A DNA stretch of 64,000 nt from Chryseobacterium sp. MYb7 (GCF_002979455.1 NZ_PCOU01000009.1:85975-149974), one strand, 5' to 3'. Counted from the stretch's first letter, positions 33,991 to 42,647 are shown. Notes: generated from the letters alone by a model not told the origin. Numbers and translations: made by a program.

Positions 33991-34875
33991 ATGATGACAA
34001 AACAACTATCAAAAGATGAAAATATAAACGGATGGATCAATGGTTTTATAGGAGTAGTACTATTTAGCGGTGGATTACCGGCAACAAAATTAGCAGTAAT
34101 GGAAATGAGTCCCACTTTTGTAACGATAGTTCGTGCGGCAGTTGCCGGGATCTTGGCTCTTATCGTATTATGGCTGGGTAAAGAAAAACGTCCTGTCAAA
34201 AAAGATTTGATACCATTGATTTTGGTTTCCCTTGGCTGTGTGATAGGTTTCCCACTACTATCCGCATTAGCTCTTCAATATCTTACTTCGGCTCATTCTA
34301 TTGTATTTCTTGGAATGCTTCCTTTGGCAACTGCTGTATTCGGGGTATTACGAGGTGGTGAAAGACCTCATCCTGTATTTTGGCTGTTTTCGATTGTAGG
34401 AAGTATTTTAGTGATTGGATATGCTGTTTCGCAAGGAATATCTGCATCTCCCATAGGTGATGTTCTGATGCTGCTTGCTGTTATTTTATGCGGTATGGGC
34501 TATGCTGAAGGTGCCAAATTATCTAAAACATTAGGAGGCTGGCAGGTGATTTCATGGGCTCTGGTACTGGCATTGCCTATTATGATTCCTTTATTTTTTA
34601 TTTATTTTCCTAGTGACATTCAAAATGTCAGTTTTCAAGGGTGGTTTGGACTGGCTTATATTTCCCTATTCAGTATGTTTATTGGCTTTATCTTTTGGTA
34701 TAAAGGATTGGCGCAGGGTGGTATTGCTACTGTAGGACAGCTTCAGCTGCTTCAGCCTTTCTTTGGCTTGGCATTAGCTGCGCTGCTTCTTCATGAGCAG
34801 GTTAGTATAGGAATGTTGGGTGTGACAGTAGGAGTGATCCTGTGTGTTGCAGGAACTAAAAAGTTTGCAAAATAA
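33991..34875 (+). CDS. EamA/DMT-family transporter
   Basis: This 294-residue protein has ten or so membrane segments and a two-fold repeat of the EamA domain, with GGLPATKLAVMEMSPTFVTIVRAAV in the first half and IGFIFWYKGLAQGGIATVGQ in the second. It should export a small metabolite, possibly an amino acid or vitamin relative. A MocR regulator next to it points towards a PLP-related or amino-acid-like substrate. I chose the ATG at 33991; the TTG at 33982 would add three residues. Confidence 0.9.
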   Translation: MMTKQLSKDENINGWINGFIGVVLFSGGLPATKLAVMEMSPTFVTIVRAAVAGILALIVLWLGKEKRPVKKDLIPLILVSLGCVIGFPLLSALALQYLTSAHSIVFLGMLPLATAVFGVLRGGERPHPVFWLFSIVGSILVIGYAVSQGISASPIGDVLMLLAVILCGMGYAEGAKLSKTLGGWQVISWALVLALPIMIPLFFIYFPSDIQNVSFQGWFGLAYISLFSMFIGFIFWYKGLAQGGIATVGQLQLLQPFFGLALAALLLHEQVSIGMLGVTVGVILCVAGTKKFAK

Positions 34876-34922
34876 TCAAGATACAGTTATAACAGCAACT
34901 CAAAAACCTTTTGAGCTGCATA

Positions 34923-34955
34923 AAAAGCTCCGTTTCATTAAGAAATGGGGCTTTT
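34923..34955 (+). terminator. Terminator of the EamA transporter gene
   Basis: AAAAGCTCCGTTTC and GAAATGGGGCTTTT pair with two mismatches, 48 bp past the stop. Confidence 0.75.
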
Positions 34956-35032
34956 ATCTTTAATAATCAAAATCTTGCGATAGATTTAGTTTTTTTTAAT
35001 TGTAATAAATTGACTATAAAGTTAATTTGTTG

Positions 35033-35073
35033 ATTAATTTCAATTGATATAGTTAAAAGATATTGAAATTAAT
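35033..35073. promoter_or_regulatory. Inverted repeat before the tandem Crp genes
   Basis: ATTAATTTCAAT (35033-35044) and ATTGAAATTAAT (35062-35073) form a perfect 12-bp inverted repeat with a 17-bp loop. The rest of the 34876-35211 gap is AT-rich with the terminator and no ORF. It may be an operator, but random AT-rich pairing cannot be excluded. Confidence 0.4.
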
Positions 35074-35211
35074 AATTATTTTAACATTGTTTAACGTTTT
35101 TGTTATTTATTAAGGTTCAATTTTTGCATGCATACTAAAATCGATTACCAATACCATTTTTACTAAGATTCAGAGGATAGGAAGAAGAAAACAATTCCAA
35201 AAAGAGCTATT

Positions 35212-35808
35212 ATGGTTATCGACGAGAACATTTTGATTTCAGCGGGAGCAGAAACGAGACACTATACCCCTACAGAAACAATATTCTGTGAAGGGGATAT
35301 TCCTACTTATTACTACCAGATTATTAAAGGAGAGGTTAAACTCAATAATTATAATGAGGAGGGGAAAGAGTTTATTCAAAACATTTTATTCAAGGGGGAA
35401 AGCTGTGGAGAATCTATTCTTTTTATAGAAAAACCTTATCCTATGAACGCAGAAGCTATTACAGAATGTACTGTTTTAAGGCTTCATAAATCCATTTTTT
35501 TCAATCTGCTGCAGGAGTCTCCGGAATTATGGCTGGAAGTAAGCAGTTTTCTTTCGCAGCGGCTTTATTATAAATTCATTATGATGCAGAGTTTATCCTC
35601 ACAGAATCCTTCTATACGACTCAGAGGTTTGATGGATTATCTTAAAAGCTTTCAAAAGGATTTAAGTCCTTATTCCTTTTTGATCCCATTAACGAGACAG
35701 CAGATGGCAAGTCTTACAGGTCTTTGTGTAGAAACTGCTATAAGAACCATCAAACATATGGAAAGGGACAAGATATTAAGGATTGAAAACCGTAAAATTT
35801 TATACTAA
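35212..35808 (+). CDS. Crp/Fnr-family regulator, tandem copy A
   Basis: This 198-residue regulator has a barrel with GDIPTYYYQIIKGEVKLNNYNEEGKEFIQN and a C-terminal HTH (TRQQMASLTGLCVETAIRTIKHM). It has no cysteine cluster for an Fe-S centre, so it is not a classical FNR. The following gene (35865) is a clear paralogue, with the KLNNYNE.GKEFI.NIL block and MMQS.(A/S)SQNP nearly identical. The pair arose by tandem duplication. Confidence 0.92.
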   Translation: MVIDENILISAGAETRHYTPTETIFCEGDIPTYYYQIIKGEVKLNNYNEEGKEFIQNILFKGESCGESILFIEKPYPMNAEAITECTVLRLHKSIFFNLLQESPELWLEVSSFLSQRLYYKFIMMQSLSSQNPSIRLRGLMDYLKSFQKDLSPYSFLIPLTRQQMASLTGLCVETAIRTIKHMERDKILRIENRKILY

Positions 35809-35840
35809 AAAATCATTTTAGGTATATTATTTGCGTTTTT

Positions 35841-35862
35841 CTTTACTTAAAATCGAGTAAAG
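35841..35862. promoter_or_regulatory. Inverted repeat directly before Crp copy B
   Basis: CTTTACT and AGTAAAG with an 8-bp spacer end two bases before the ATG at 35865. Its place suggests translational or transcriptional control of copy B alone. Confidence 0.4.
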
Positions 35863-35864
35863 CT

Positions 35865-36479
35865 ATGAAAACTATAAGCTGTATGAATATTGCTGAAAAT
35901 CTTCTGTATGCATTTGGGGCAGAAGAAAGAAATTATAAGAAACGTGAAATTGTTTTTAAAGAAGAAGATCATGCGCTTTATTATTTTCAGATCGGTGAAG
36001 GGAAAGTAAAGCTTAATAATTATAATGAGGACGGGAAGGAGTTTATTCATAATATCTTGGGTAAAAAACAGAGTTTTGGAGAAGCCATGCTTTTTCTCAA
36101 TCAGGATTACCCGATCAATGCAGTGTGTCTTGAGGAGACCCGAATTATAAGACTCCCCAAAAACAATTTCTTTGAAATGCTCAGCCAGAATCCAGATCTT
36201 TCTCTGGAAATGAATGCCTGCCTTTCTCAGGAAGTTTTTTATAAACTGAAAATGATGCAGAGTATGGCTTCTCAAAACCCTGTGCAAAGATTGAGAGCTT
36301 TATTAGATTATCTAAAGAGTTATCATGATGAAGAATGCCATCAGTGTTTTCATATTGCATTTACAAGACAGCAGATTGCCAATCTTGTAGGTTTGCGGGT
36401 AGAAACGGTGATCAGAACTTTGAAGAAAATGGAAAAGGAAGGTATGCTCAGTTTAAAAGACCGCAAAATCTTATATTAA
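35865..36479 (+). CDS. Crp/Fnr-family regulator, tandem copy B
   Basis: This is a 204-residue paralogue of the previous gene with barrel segment HALYYFQIGEGKVKLNNYNEDG and HTH TRQQIANLVGLRVETVIRTLKKM. The N terminus MKTISCMNIAENLLYAFGAEER differs from copy A. A Cys-His pair in CHQCF just before the HTH is absent from copy A. The ligands of both are unknown. Confidence 0.92.
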   Translation: MKTISCMNIAENLLYAFGAEERNYKKREIVFKEEDHALYYFQIGEGKVKLNNYNEDGKEFIHNILGKKQSFGEAMLFLNQDYPINAVCLEETRIIRLPKNNFFEMLSQNPDLSLEMNACLSQEVFYKLKMMQSMASQNPVQRLRALLDYLKSYHDEECHQCFHIAFTRQQIANLVGLRVETVIRTLKKMEKEGMLSLKDRKILY

Positions 36480-36658
36480 TTTTGATTTTCATGACTCAGA
36501 TCATAAAAAAGTGAGTTATTCTTATGTACATTTGAAGTAACAATTTTCAATACCATTCTTAAGATCTTAACATAAAATGAGTATAAAAATATTCATTTTT
36601 GAAATTGCTGTTAAATGCCAGTTGCGGCCTGTAATAAACAATATTATACATTTATGTT

Positions 36659-36850
36659 ATGGCCGATAAAACCACAGAACCCAACAATATAATCTCCACA
36701 GAAGATAATGGAGTAATCAAGGAAAATGAAATAAAAAATACTCAGCTTCACTCATTTTTTGTAAGCGCTATTAAGAATATTTATAATACGGAGAATGAAG
36801 ATTTAAAGCTTACCGATAGTGCTAATTCAGATGTTGAGCTAGAGGATTAA
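36659..36850 (+). CDS. Small acidic protein, unknown
   Basis: This is a 63-residue hydrophilic, acidic protein (many Glu, Asp and Asn) with no recognised domain, ending VELED. A near -7 sequence (TACATTTA) lies about 10 bp upstream of the ATG, and a good terminator follows at 36894, so it forms its own small transcription unit. That supports expression. Confidence 0.5.
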   Translation: MADKTTEPNNIISTEDNGVIKENEIKNTQLHSFFVSAIKNIYNTENEDLKLTDSANSDVELED

Positions 36851-36893
36851 TGACAAAATAATACCTTTCACACCACTCAGAATATTAATCATG

Positions 36894-36928
36894 AAAGCTG
36901 CTGCATTGGTCTGTTCAGCAGCTTTTTT
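36894..36928 (+). terminator. Terminator of the small acidic protein gene
   Basis: AAAGCTGCTG (36894-36903) pairs with CAGCAGCTTT (36916-36925), followed by three more T. Confidence 0.9.
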
Positions 36929-36967
36929 GATCTCTTATTCTTTAGAAACCTCTCAAAATATACCCAT

Positions 36968-37468
36968 ATGAAATTCCAACAAAGTCTTCTAAATTATATA
37001 AGCCAGTTTCTGGTGGCAGCTGATGAATCTGTTTCCATTGCTGAAAGTGTTACTTCCGGATGTTTACAGCTCGCTTTTTCTCAGATGTCAGACGCCCCTT
37101 TATTCTACAAAGGCGGAATAACAACGTATACATTGCCGGAAAAAGTAAAGCTCCTTAAAGTAAGCAGACCTGGACCTGATGAACATGATGGCGCTTCAGA
37201 AGCTGTTTCTCAGGCGATGGCACTCAATGTGGCAAAGCTTTTTGAGTCGGATTGGTCTATTTCTACAACCGGTTATTGTACCCCGGTTATCAATTCAGGA
37301 TATAAGGTTTTTGCTTATTTTTCGTTTGCTTACAAAGGCGAAATTATTCTTACCAAAAAGCTGGAACTTCATCCTAAAACCCAGGCTTTAAATGCCCAGT
37401 TATATTATACAGAATTTATTCTGGGATGCTTTAAAAGCGAACTTAACAGGGTTCTAATTCTAAAATAA
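36968..37468 (+). CDS. CinA C-terminal-type nicotinamide-nucleotide amidohydrolase family protein
   Basis: This is a 166-residue stand-alone CinA-C (PncC) domain. The family deamidates nicotinamide mononucleotide in NAD recycling. ESVTSGCLQLAFSQMSDA and FYKGGITTYTLPEK match the family, including the Ser/Thr active-site region (SIAESVTSG). The late part is more divergent than usual (DEHDGASEAVSQAMA in place of the common V-S-E-A-V-A-x-x-M-A), so activity should not be assumed. Confidence 0.82.
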   Translation: MKFQQSLLNYISQFLVAADESVSIAESVTSGCLQLAFSQMSDAPLFYKGGITTYTLPEKVKLLKVSRPGPDEHDGASEAVSQAMALNVAKLFESDWSISTTGYCTPVINSGYKVFAYFSFAYKGEIILTKKLELHPKTQALNAQLYYTEFILGCFKSELNRVLILK

Positions 37469-37477
37469 GCTGAAAAC

Positions 37478-38266
37478 TTAATTTTTATTCACTTTCGGCT
37501 TGGTCTGCATGATTGCAAAATAAGATGATGTGAATGCTGAAAGACTTTGATATCCTACTTTATAGGCTACTTCGCTCAGAGTATATTGTTTAGTATCGAT
37601 CAGTTCAATACTTTTTAGAATTCTCGTCAGCTGCAGATACTTTTGTAGGGTAATTCCTGTTTCATTTTTGAAAATTCTCTGAAGGCTTCTCACAGACATT
37701 TGTGCTTTTTCGGCTAAAGAATCAATATCCAGATTATATTTAAAATTTGAATTGATATCATTGCACACAGGAATGAGCCTGGTATCCGTAGGTACCGGAA
37801 TTTCAAGACCGCTGCTTTCTTTACAGAAATTGGGAAGACTTTTTAAAATAGCTTTAAAGAAGATATCCTGTTCTTCATTTTCGTCCAGAGACTGGTTCCA
37901 TTTTGAAGCATATAAAAGCATTTCCTTTAATACGGGCGGAACGGCAAATATCTGAACATTCTGATAAAATTCGTCTTCAAAAACAGATTTAAAAAGAAAT
38001 ACCATCAGATTCACTGTTTGTGCTTCAGAAGTGATCTTGTGGGCTTTTCCTGAGGGAATCCAAATCACATGATGCTGTGGAACAAGATAAATTTTCCTGT
38101 CGATGTGAAAATACTGATAGCCTTCTTCCACAAAAGTAAGCTGAGCCCGGTTGTGTCTGTGCTCGTAGTCATCATGTTTCCAGTTCTTTTCACACCACAC
38201 GTAAGCTTCTTTTTCGATAGAATCTACAAACTGGCTTTCCGTTTTTTCAATCAATCCACATTTCAT
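37478..38266 (-). CDS. AraC-family regulator with cupin-type N terminus
   Basis: This 262-residue regulator has an N-terminal cupin sensing domain (EHRHNRAQLTFVEEGYQYF, PQHHVIWIPSGKAHKI) and a C-terminal AraC double HTH (IDSLAEKAQMSVRSLQRIFKNETGITLQKYLQ). It diverges from the flavodoxin-RidA gene, which is its most likely target. It ends only 9 bp from the CinA gene stop, without a visible terminator. Confidence 0.93.
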   Translation of the reverse strand: MKCGLIEKTESQFVDSIEKEAYVWCEKNWKHDDYEHRHNRAQLTFVEEGYQYFHIDRKIYLVPQHHVIWIPSGKAHKITSEAQTVNLMVFLFKSVFEDEFYQNVQIFAVPPVLKEMLLYASKWNQSLDENEEQDIFFKAILKSLPNFCKESSGLEIPVPTDTRLIPVCNDINSNFKYNLDIDSLAEKAQMSVRSLQRIFKNETGITLQKYLQLTRILKSIELIDTKQYTLSEVAYKVGYQSLSAFTSSYFAIMQTKPKVNKN

Positions 38267-38292
38267 GCTGTCGTTTTGTATGTATATTTTGG

Positions 38293-38324
38293 CAAATTTA
38301 ATAAAAACGCCATTAGTAATTTTG
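38293..38324. promoter_or_regulatory. Divergent promoters of the AraC and flavodoxin-RidA genes
   Basis: TAAATTTG on the minus strand (38300-38293) serves araC and TAATTTTG on the plus strand (38317-38324) serves the fusion gene. Confidence 0.55.
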
Positions 38325-38330
38325 TATTAT

Positions 38331-38349
38331 TAATGTAATCATTACATTA
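38331..38349. promoter_or_regulatory. Perfect 19-bp palindrome downstream of the fusion-gene promoter
   Basis: TAATGTAAT-C-ATTACATTA lies 6 bp after the -7 box, right at the expected transcript start, an ideal place for a repressor. AraC proteins usually bind direct repeats, so the binder may be another regulator. Confidence 0.55.
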
Positions 38350-38382
38350 TTACTATAAATTATAATCTATATTTTATTCAGA

Positions 38383-39519
38383 ATGAAAAAACTATGTCTT
38401 TTTTTTGTTTTAATTTTATTATCTAATACCACCAACATCATGGCACAAAATAAAGCTAAAATATTAGTTCTTATCCATTCAGACAATAGAGGAACTTACG
38501 AACTGGCTAAAGAAATAGCCAAAGGAATTGAAAGTGAAAATAATGCAGTTCCCTATATAAAATTAGTCAAAGCATCACAAAATCCAATCCTGAAAAGCCT
38601 TCCTGTAGCAACAGTAGATGAACTTACAAATTATGACGGAATTGCTTTTGGTTCACCCATTTATTTCGGAAATATCAGTACTGGAATGAGCGAATTTTTA
38701 TCCAAAACGGTTCAGTTATGGACCAATCACGCTTTGGAAGGAGTCCCAGCTACCGTTTTTATGTCTGCAGGAAGCGGTGCAGGAAAGGAGCTCGCTCTTC
38801 AGGCCTTCTGGAATAGTCTTGCGGTTCACGGAATGGTGCTGGTTTCTAATGGGATTCGTGGAACAGAAGAACTGAACAAAGCTATTCCACAAGGAAATAC
38901 TGTTTTAGGAGTTACCAGTATGGCTTCTTTAAAAGATGTGGAAAGACCTACGAAAGGTGAACGAAATATTGCTGAGCTGCAGGGAAGAAATTTCGCCAAT
39001 GTAGCCTTAGCATTAAAAGACACGCGACCGAAAAAAACGGCAGTTGTTGCTGAAAATCATCAGAATTTCAATGAAATATTAAAACAGAAAAATATTACGC
39101 TTCCACAGGTTCCAAAGCCTGCGGGAAATTATCAGCCGTTTGTCCGTTCCGGAAATCTGGTTTTTATCAATCAGGTGGCTTTGAAAGATGGTAAAATTTT
39201 CAATCCGGGAAAATTGGGTGTTGATGTGAATGAACAGCAGGTAAAAGACGCCACAAAAGTAACCATGCTGAACGTTATTTCTGTGTTGAATGAGGCTGTA
39301 GGAGGAGATTTAAGCAAAGTAAAACAATGTGTTCAGCTTACGGGAATCTTCAATACCAAAGATGATTATACAAAACATGCAGATCTGATGAACGTGGCTT
39401 CTGATCTTGCTGTTGAAGTCTTCGGAGAAAAAGGAAAACATGCCAGAGCTACTTTGGGAGCATCTTCTATTCCGGTGGGCTCTTCAGTAGAAATTCAGGC
39501 GGTTTTTGAAGTAGAGTAA
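38383..39519 (+). CDS. Exported flavodoxin-RidA fusion protein
   Basis: This is a 378-residue fusion. A signal peptide (MKKLCLFFVLILLSNTTNIM, cut near AQ) is followed by a WrbA-like flavodoxin/NADPH-quinone oxidoreductase domain (about 25-212; FGSPIYFGNISTGMSEFL and MSAGSGAGKELALQAF). A linker follows, then a RidA (YjgF) domain (about 245-378; FVRSGNLVFINQVALKDGKI, HARATLGASSIPVGSSVEI). The Arg in HARATLG matches the RidA arginine that binds imine substrates. I infer a periplasmic place and a two-step detox role. The two domains normally occur as separate cytosolic proteins. Confidence 0.88.
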   Translation: MKKLCLFFVLILLSNTTNIMAQNKAKILVLIHSDNRGTYELAKEIAKGIESENNAVPYIKLVKASQNPILKSLPVATVDELTNYDGIAFGSPIYFGNISTGMSEFLSKTVQLWTNHALEGVPATVFMSAGSGAGKELALQAFWNSLAVHGMVLVSNGIRGTEELNKAIPQGNTVLGVTSMASLKDVERPTKGERNIAELQGRNFANVALALKDTRPKKTAVVAENHQNFNEILKQKNITLPQVPKPAGNYQPFVRSGNLVFINQVALKDGKIFNPGKLGVDVNEQQVKDATKVTMLNVISVLNEAVGGDLSKVKQCVQLTGIFNTKDDYTKHADLMNVASDLAVEVFGEKGKHARATLGASSIPVGSSVEIQAVFEVE

Positions 39520-39548
39520 ACTTCAATTTTTTTTTTAATTAAGATATG

Positions 39549-39604
39549 AATGTCTCAAATATACTTAAGGTTTTAACTCAATACCTATGTAAATCTGAGA
39601 CATT
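39549..39604. repeat. Hairpin between convergent genes
   Basis: AATGTCTCA (39549-39557) and TGAGACATT (39596-39604) form a 9-bp inverted repeat. It may terminate transcription of either flanking gene, but there is no strong T run. Confidence 0.35.
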
Positions 39605-39620
39605 TATAATTCAAAAAAGA

Positions 39621-41051
39621 TTAGAAAAATTTAGAAAAAATATCAGCAATCAATGGAATACTTTGTTCCAGCTGTTCCTCAGATAGGGCTCCATAGCTCA
39701 ATCTGAATCCATTTACCTGATTTTGGCTGTATTGTTTCGGATGAATAATTTTAATATTTTTTTCTAATAACAAAGCCATTACCAAGTCCCAATCCAATTG
39801 TACTTTTGGAACAATCCAAAAAGCAAGACCACCTTCAGGCAGTGTAAAATCTGCGATGTCTTTCATGTATTTTTTCAACAATTCAAACACGAAATCTCTT
39901 TTGTTTTTATAATGAACGGTTGCTTTTCGGATATGCTTTTTTACAGCCCCTTCTTTAATTAGCTGAAGAACTGCCTGTTCCATAATCACATCTCCATGTA
40001 CATCAATAATCTTTCTCAGATCACCAATTCTTTTCAACAGCTCCTGGTTTTTAGTGGCCAGATAACCAATCCTTAAAGCGGGTGCTACCACCTTACTCAA
40101 TGTTCCAATATATACATAATTGTGAAGTTCAGGAAAGCTTGAAACTGGTAAGATAGGACGATAACCAAAATGAAACTCGTTATCATAATCATCCTCAATA
40201 ATGGTCATATCGTACTGGTTTGACAACTCAATCAGTCTTAATCTTCTTGATAAGCTCAACGTAACTGTAGTAGGGTATTGCCTGTGAGGAGTAATGTATA
40301 TTGCTTTTATATTCTGATGTTCTTTTAAAAGTTTTTCAACAGCTTCAATACTGATTCCTTCCTGATCTAAAGGCACGGGCAAAAGCTGTGCTCCTGCATA
40401 TTGAAAGGCTTGCCAGGCAGGTTGATATCCGGGATCTTCCACAATAATACAGTCTCCGGAACTTAAAAGACTCTGAGCAGTCAGAAACATCCCCATCTGG
40501 CTGCCTCGGGTAATAGAAATTTCATTTTCATGAATATGCATTCCACGCTGATGATTAAGCATTTGAGAGATCATTTTTCTGAATTCTATATCGCCATGTT
40601 CATCTCCATAACCCATCATCTGCCATTTTGCTTTGATGCTGAATATTTGCCTGTAAGCTCTTGCCAGCTCTGTTACAGGTGCAATTTTACTGTCGGGGTG
40701 GCCATCATCGAAATTGATTAATATTCCGTTAGGCATTACCTGCTGGTGGTGGGAATCATGGAGTGCATCTGCATTTTTTTCATGCAAAACAGGAAGCCTT
40801 TCAGACACAAAAATACCTTTTCGTTCTCTGGAAATTACCCATTCTTCATTCATCAGTACCTGATATGCTTCGACAACGGTATTTCTGTTGATTTTTAACG
40901 TTTGGGCAAGGTTTCGGCTTCCGGGAAGTGCATCTCCGGCTTTTAACCTTCCTGAGCGAATATCTGTGATAATAGTATCCGCAATCTGTAGATAAACTGC
41001 TTTATCAAGCTTTTTATCAATTTCTAATTCCAATTTCCAAGGGCGCAACAT
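39621..41051 (-). CDS. MocR-type regulator, second copy
   Basis: This is a 476-residue protein with an N-terminal GntR wHTH (GDALPGSRNLAQTLKINRNTVVEAYQ) and a C-terminal aminotransferase-fold domain (PLP lysine in YIGTLSKVVAPALRIGY). It is a PdxR/GabR-like regulator, divergent from a cupin gene, dihydrodipicolinate-synthase-like gene and thioredoxin-like gene. The promoter between them carries an inverted repeat. Confidence 0.93.
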   Translation of the reverse strand: MLRPWKLELEIDKKLDKAVYLQIADTIITDIRSGRLKAGDALPGSRNLAQTLKINRNTVVEAYQVLMNEEWVISRERKGIFVSERLPVLHEKNADALHDSHHQQVMPNGILINFDDGHPDSKIAPVTELARAYRQIFSIKAKWQMMGYGDEHGDIEFRKMISQMLNHQRGMHIHENEISITRGSQMGMFLTAQSLLSSGDCIIVEDPGYQPAWQAFQYAGAQLLPVPLDQEGISIEAVEKLLKEHQNIKAIYITPHRQYPTTVTLSLSRRLRLIELSNQYDMTIIEDDYDNEFHFGYRPILPVSSFPELHNYVYIGTLSKVVAPALRIGYLATKNQELLKRIGDLRKIIDVHGDVIMEQAVLQLIKEGAVKKHIRKATVHYKNKRDFVFELLKKYMKDIADFTLPEGGLAFWIVPKVQLDWDLVMALLLEKNIKIIHPKQYSQNQVNGFRLSYGALSEEQLEQSIPLIADIFSKFF

Positions 41052-41052
41052 C

Positions 41053-41113
41053 TGGACTATCTATTTATATAAAAACTGAATCATTTAAACAGTCCAAATA
41101 TAGGATAATTTTG
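41053..41113 (+). promoter_or_regulatory. Promoter and inverted repeat of the cupin operon
   Basis: TGGACT (41053-41058) and AGTCCA (41091-41096) are inverted, 32 bp apart, followed by a TAATTTTG -7 box at 41106-41113. A MocR regulator bound there would cover the promoter or its upstream side. Confidence 0.5.
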
Positions 41114-41152
41114 TCATGCAATAAAGCACAAAACCATAATAATTTTAAAATC

Positions 41153-41608
41153 ATGGATAAGAAACAATTCAGTTCTAAAGACTTCCACGAAACTTTCGCA
41201 AGACCGAAGTATGTAAAACCAAGCCATTTGATTCACAAAAATGTAGAAAATGCAGGAGAGCACAATCAATTTTCAACAGAAAGAAAGCATCCGGTTTTCT
41301 TTGTAGATCTTCCGAGTAAGAATGTGAGCATGACGATTGGAGGATTAACTCCGGGACAGCAAACCAACAGACACCGCCATACGTATGAGACTGTATTATT
41401 TGTCATTGAAGGAAAAGGCTGGACAGAAGTAGAAGATGAAAGAGTATACTGGGAAGCAGGAGATGCTGTATATATTCCTTCCTGGGCCTGGCACAAACAT
41501 CAGAATCTAAGCGATACGGAACCCGCCAAATATATTGCCTGCGAAAATGCCCCTCAATTGCAGAATTTAGGAGTTGCTTTGAGAGAAGAAGAAGGAAGAG
41601 ACCTTTAG
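41153..41608 (+). CDS. Cupin-domain protein
   Basis: This 151-residue single-cupin protein has metal-binding motif 1 (GQQTNRHRHTYETVLFVIEGKG) and motif 2 (WEAGDAVYIPSWAWHKHQN). Enzymes of this type are dioxygenases, isomerases or sugar-epimerase-like proteins; the substrate is unknown. I chose the ATG at 41153 over an earlier non-ATG start at 41111. The next gene in the unit is dihydrodipicolinate synthase-like. Confidence 0.88.
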   Translation: MDKKQFSSKDFHETFARPKYVKPSHLIHKNVENAGEHNQFSTERKHPVFFVDLPSKNVSMTIGGLTPGQQTNRHRHTYETVLFVIEGKGWTEVEDERVYWEAGDAVYIPSWAWHKHQNLSDTEPAKYIACENAPQLQNLGVALREEEGRDL

Positions 41609-41617
41609 TATCAAAAG

Positions 41618-41729
41618 TTTAAACCATTAAGGCGAATAGTTTTTAATTGGATTGATATCGGATATGATTTTTTTAAAGCGAAGGTACCCTTACTATTCTT
41701 AACAACTTAAAAGCTCTTAATGGTTTAAA
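41618..41729. repeat. Long inverted repeat between cupin and DHDPS-like genes
   Basis: TTTAAACCATTAAG (41618-41631) and CTTAATGGTTTAAA (41716-41729) are perfect 14-bp inverted copies. A related TTTTAACCATTAAAA occurs near 59647. It is probably a small dispersed element; it may also attenuate transcription between the two genes. Confidence 0.55.
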
Positions 41730-41753
41730 AATAATCTTTTAAACAAACAACAT

Positions 41754-42638
41754 ATGAAAAATGTACCATTCAGAGGGATTATTGCCTATCCCATAACCCC
41801 TTTTGATGAAAATGAAAAAGTAGATATTCCTCTTTTCAAACATTTGGTAGAAAGACTGATCATTTCCGGAAGCCATGGTATTGCTCCATTAGGGAGTACT
41901 GGTGTAATGCCTTATCTGTCTGATGAAGAAAAAGAAGCTGTTACAGAAGCCACTTTACAACAGGTAAAAGGCAGAATTCCAACGCTTGTAGGGGTTTCGA
42001 ATCTTACAACAGAGAAAACCATTCATCATGCCCAGTTTGCTGAAAAAGCAGGAGCTGATGCCGTTATGATCATTCCGATGAGCTACTGGAAGCTTACTGA
42101 TGATGAAATTGTAACACATTATGATGCTGTAGCCAATAAAATTTCCATTCCGATTATGGCATACAATAATCCGGCAACAAGTGGAGTAGATATGTCTCCG
42201 GCTTTGCTGAAGAGGCTGCTTGAAATTCCTAATGTAACGATGATCAAAGAAAGTACGGGAGATATTCAGAGAATGCATTATCTGAGAAGAGAATTGGGAG
42301 AGGAAGTGGCTTTCTATAACGGTTCAAATCCTTTGGCACTTGCTGCATTTTCTGCGGGAGCAAGAGGATGGTGTACAGCAGCACCCAACCTTATTCCTGA
42401 ACTGAATATCAGTCTTTACAATGCCGTTGAAGAAGGTGATCTTGAAAAAGCGAAAAAGATTTTCTATCAACAGTTTGATCTTTTAAAATTTATTGTGAAC
42501 AAAGGATTACCAAGAGCAGTGAAATCCGGTCTGAATATTCTGGGTGAAGATGGCGGGAATTTAAGAAGTCCTTTAAAACCTTTACACGAAAAAGAAACTG
42601 AAGAATTAAAAAATATTATTAAAACCCTTATTAATTAG
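41754..42638 (+). CDS. Dihydrodipicolinate synthase/NAL-family aldolase
   Basis: This 294-residue TIM-barrel lyase has the Schiff-base Lys165 (VTMIKESTGD) and Tyr137 (PIMAYNNP), plus a GSTGVMPYLSDEEK pattern at 47-60. Since it lies next to a cupin gene and a MocR regulator, it is more likely an accessory aldolase acting on a keto acid or amino-acid-like compound than the lysine-pathway DapA. The exact substrate cannot be told. Confidence 0.9.
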   Translation: MKNVPFRGIIAYPITPFDENEKVDIPLFKHLVERLIISGSHGIAPLGSTGVMPYLSDEEKEAVTEATLQQVKGRIPTLVGVSNLTTEKTIHHAQFAEKAGADAVMIIPMSYWKLTDDEIVTHYDAVANKISIPIMAYNNPATSGVDMSPALLKRLLEIPNVTMIKESTGDIQRMHYLRRELGEEVAFYNGSNPLALAAFSAGARGWCTAAPNLIPELNISLYNAVEEGDLEKAKKIFYQQFDLLKFIVNKGLPRAVKSGLNILGEDGGNLRSPLKPLHEKETEELKNIIKTLIN

Positions 42639-42647
42639 TACAATCGT

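Noticed and set aside
35847..36287. 146-codon frame antisense to the second Crp gene
   Set aside because: It is a shadow of a conserved regulator gene, without domain or ribosome site.
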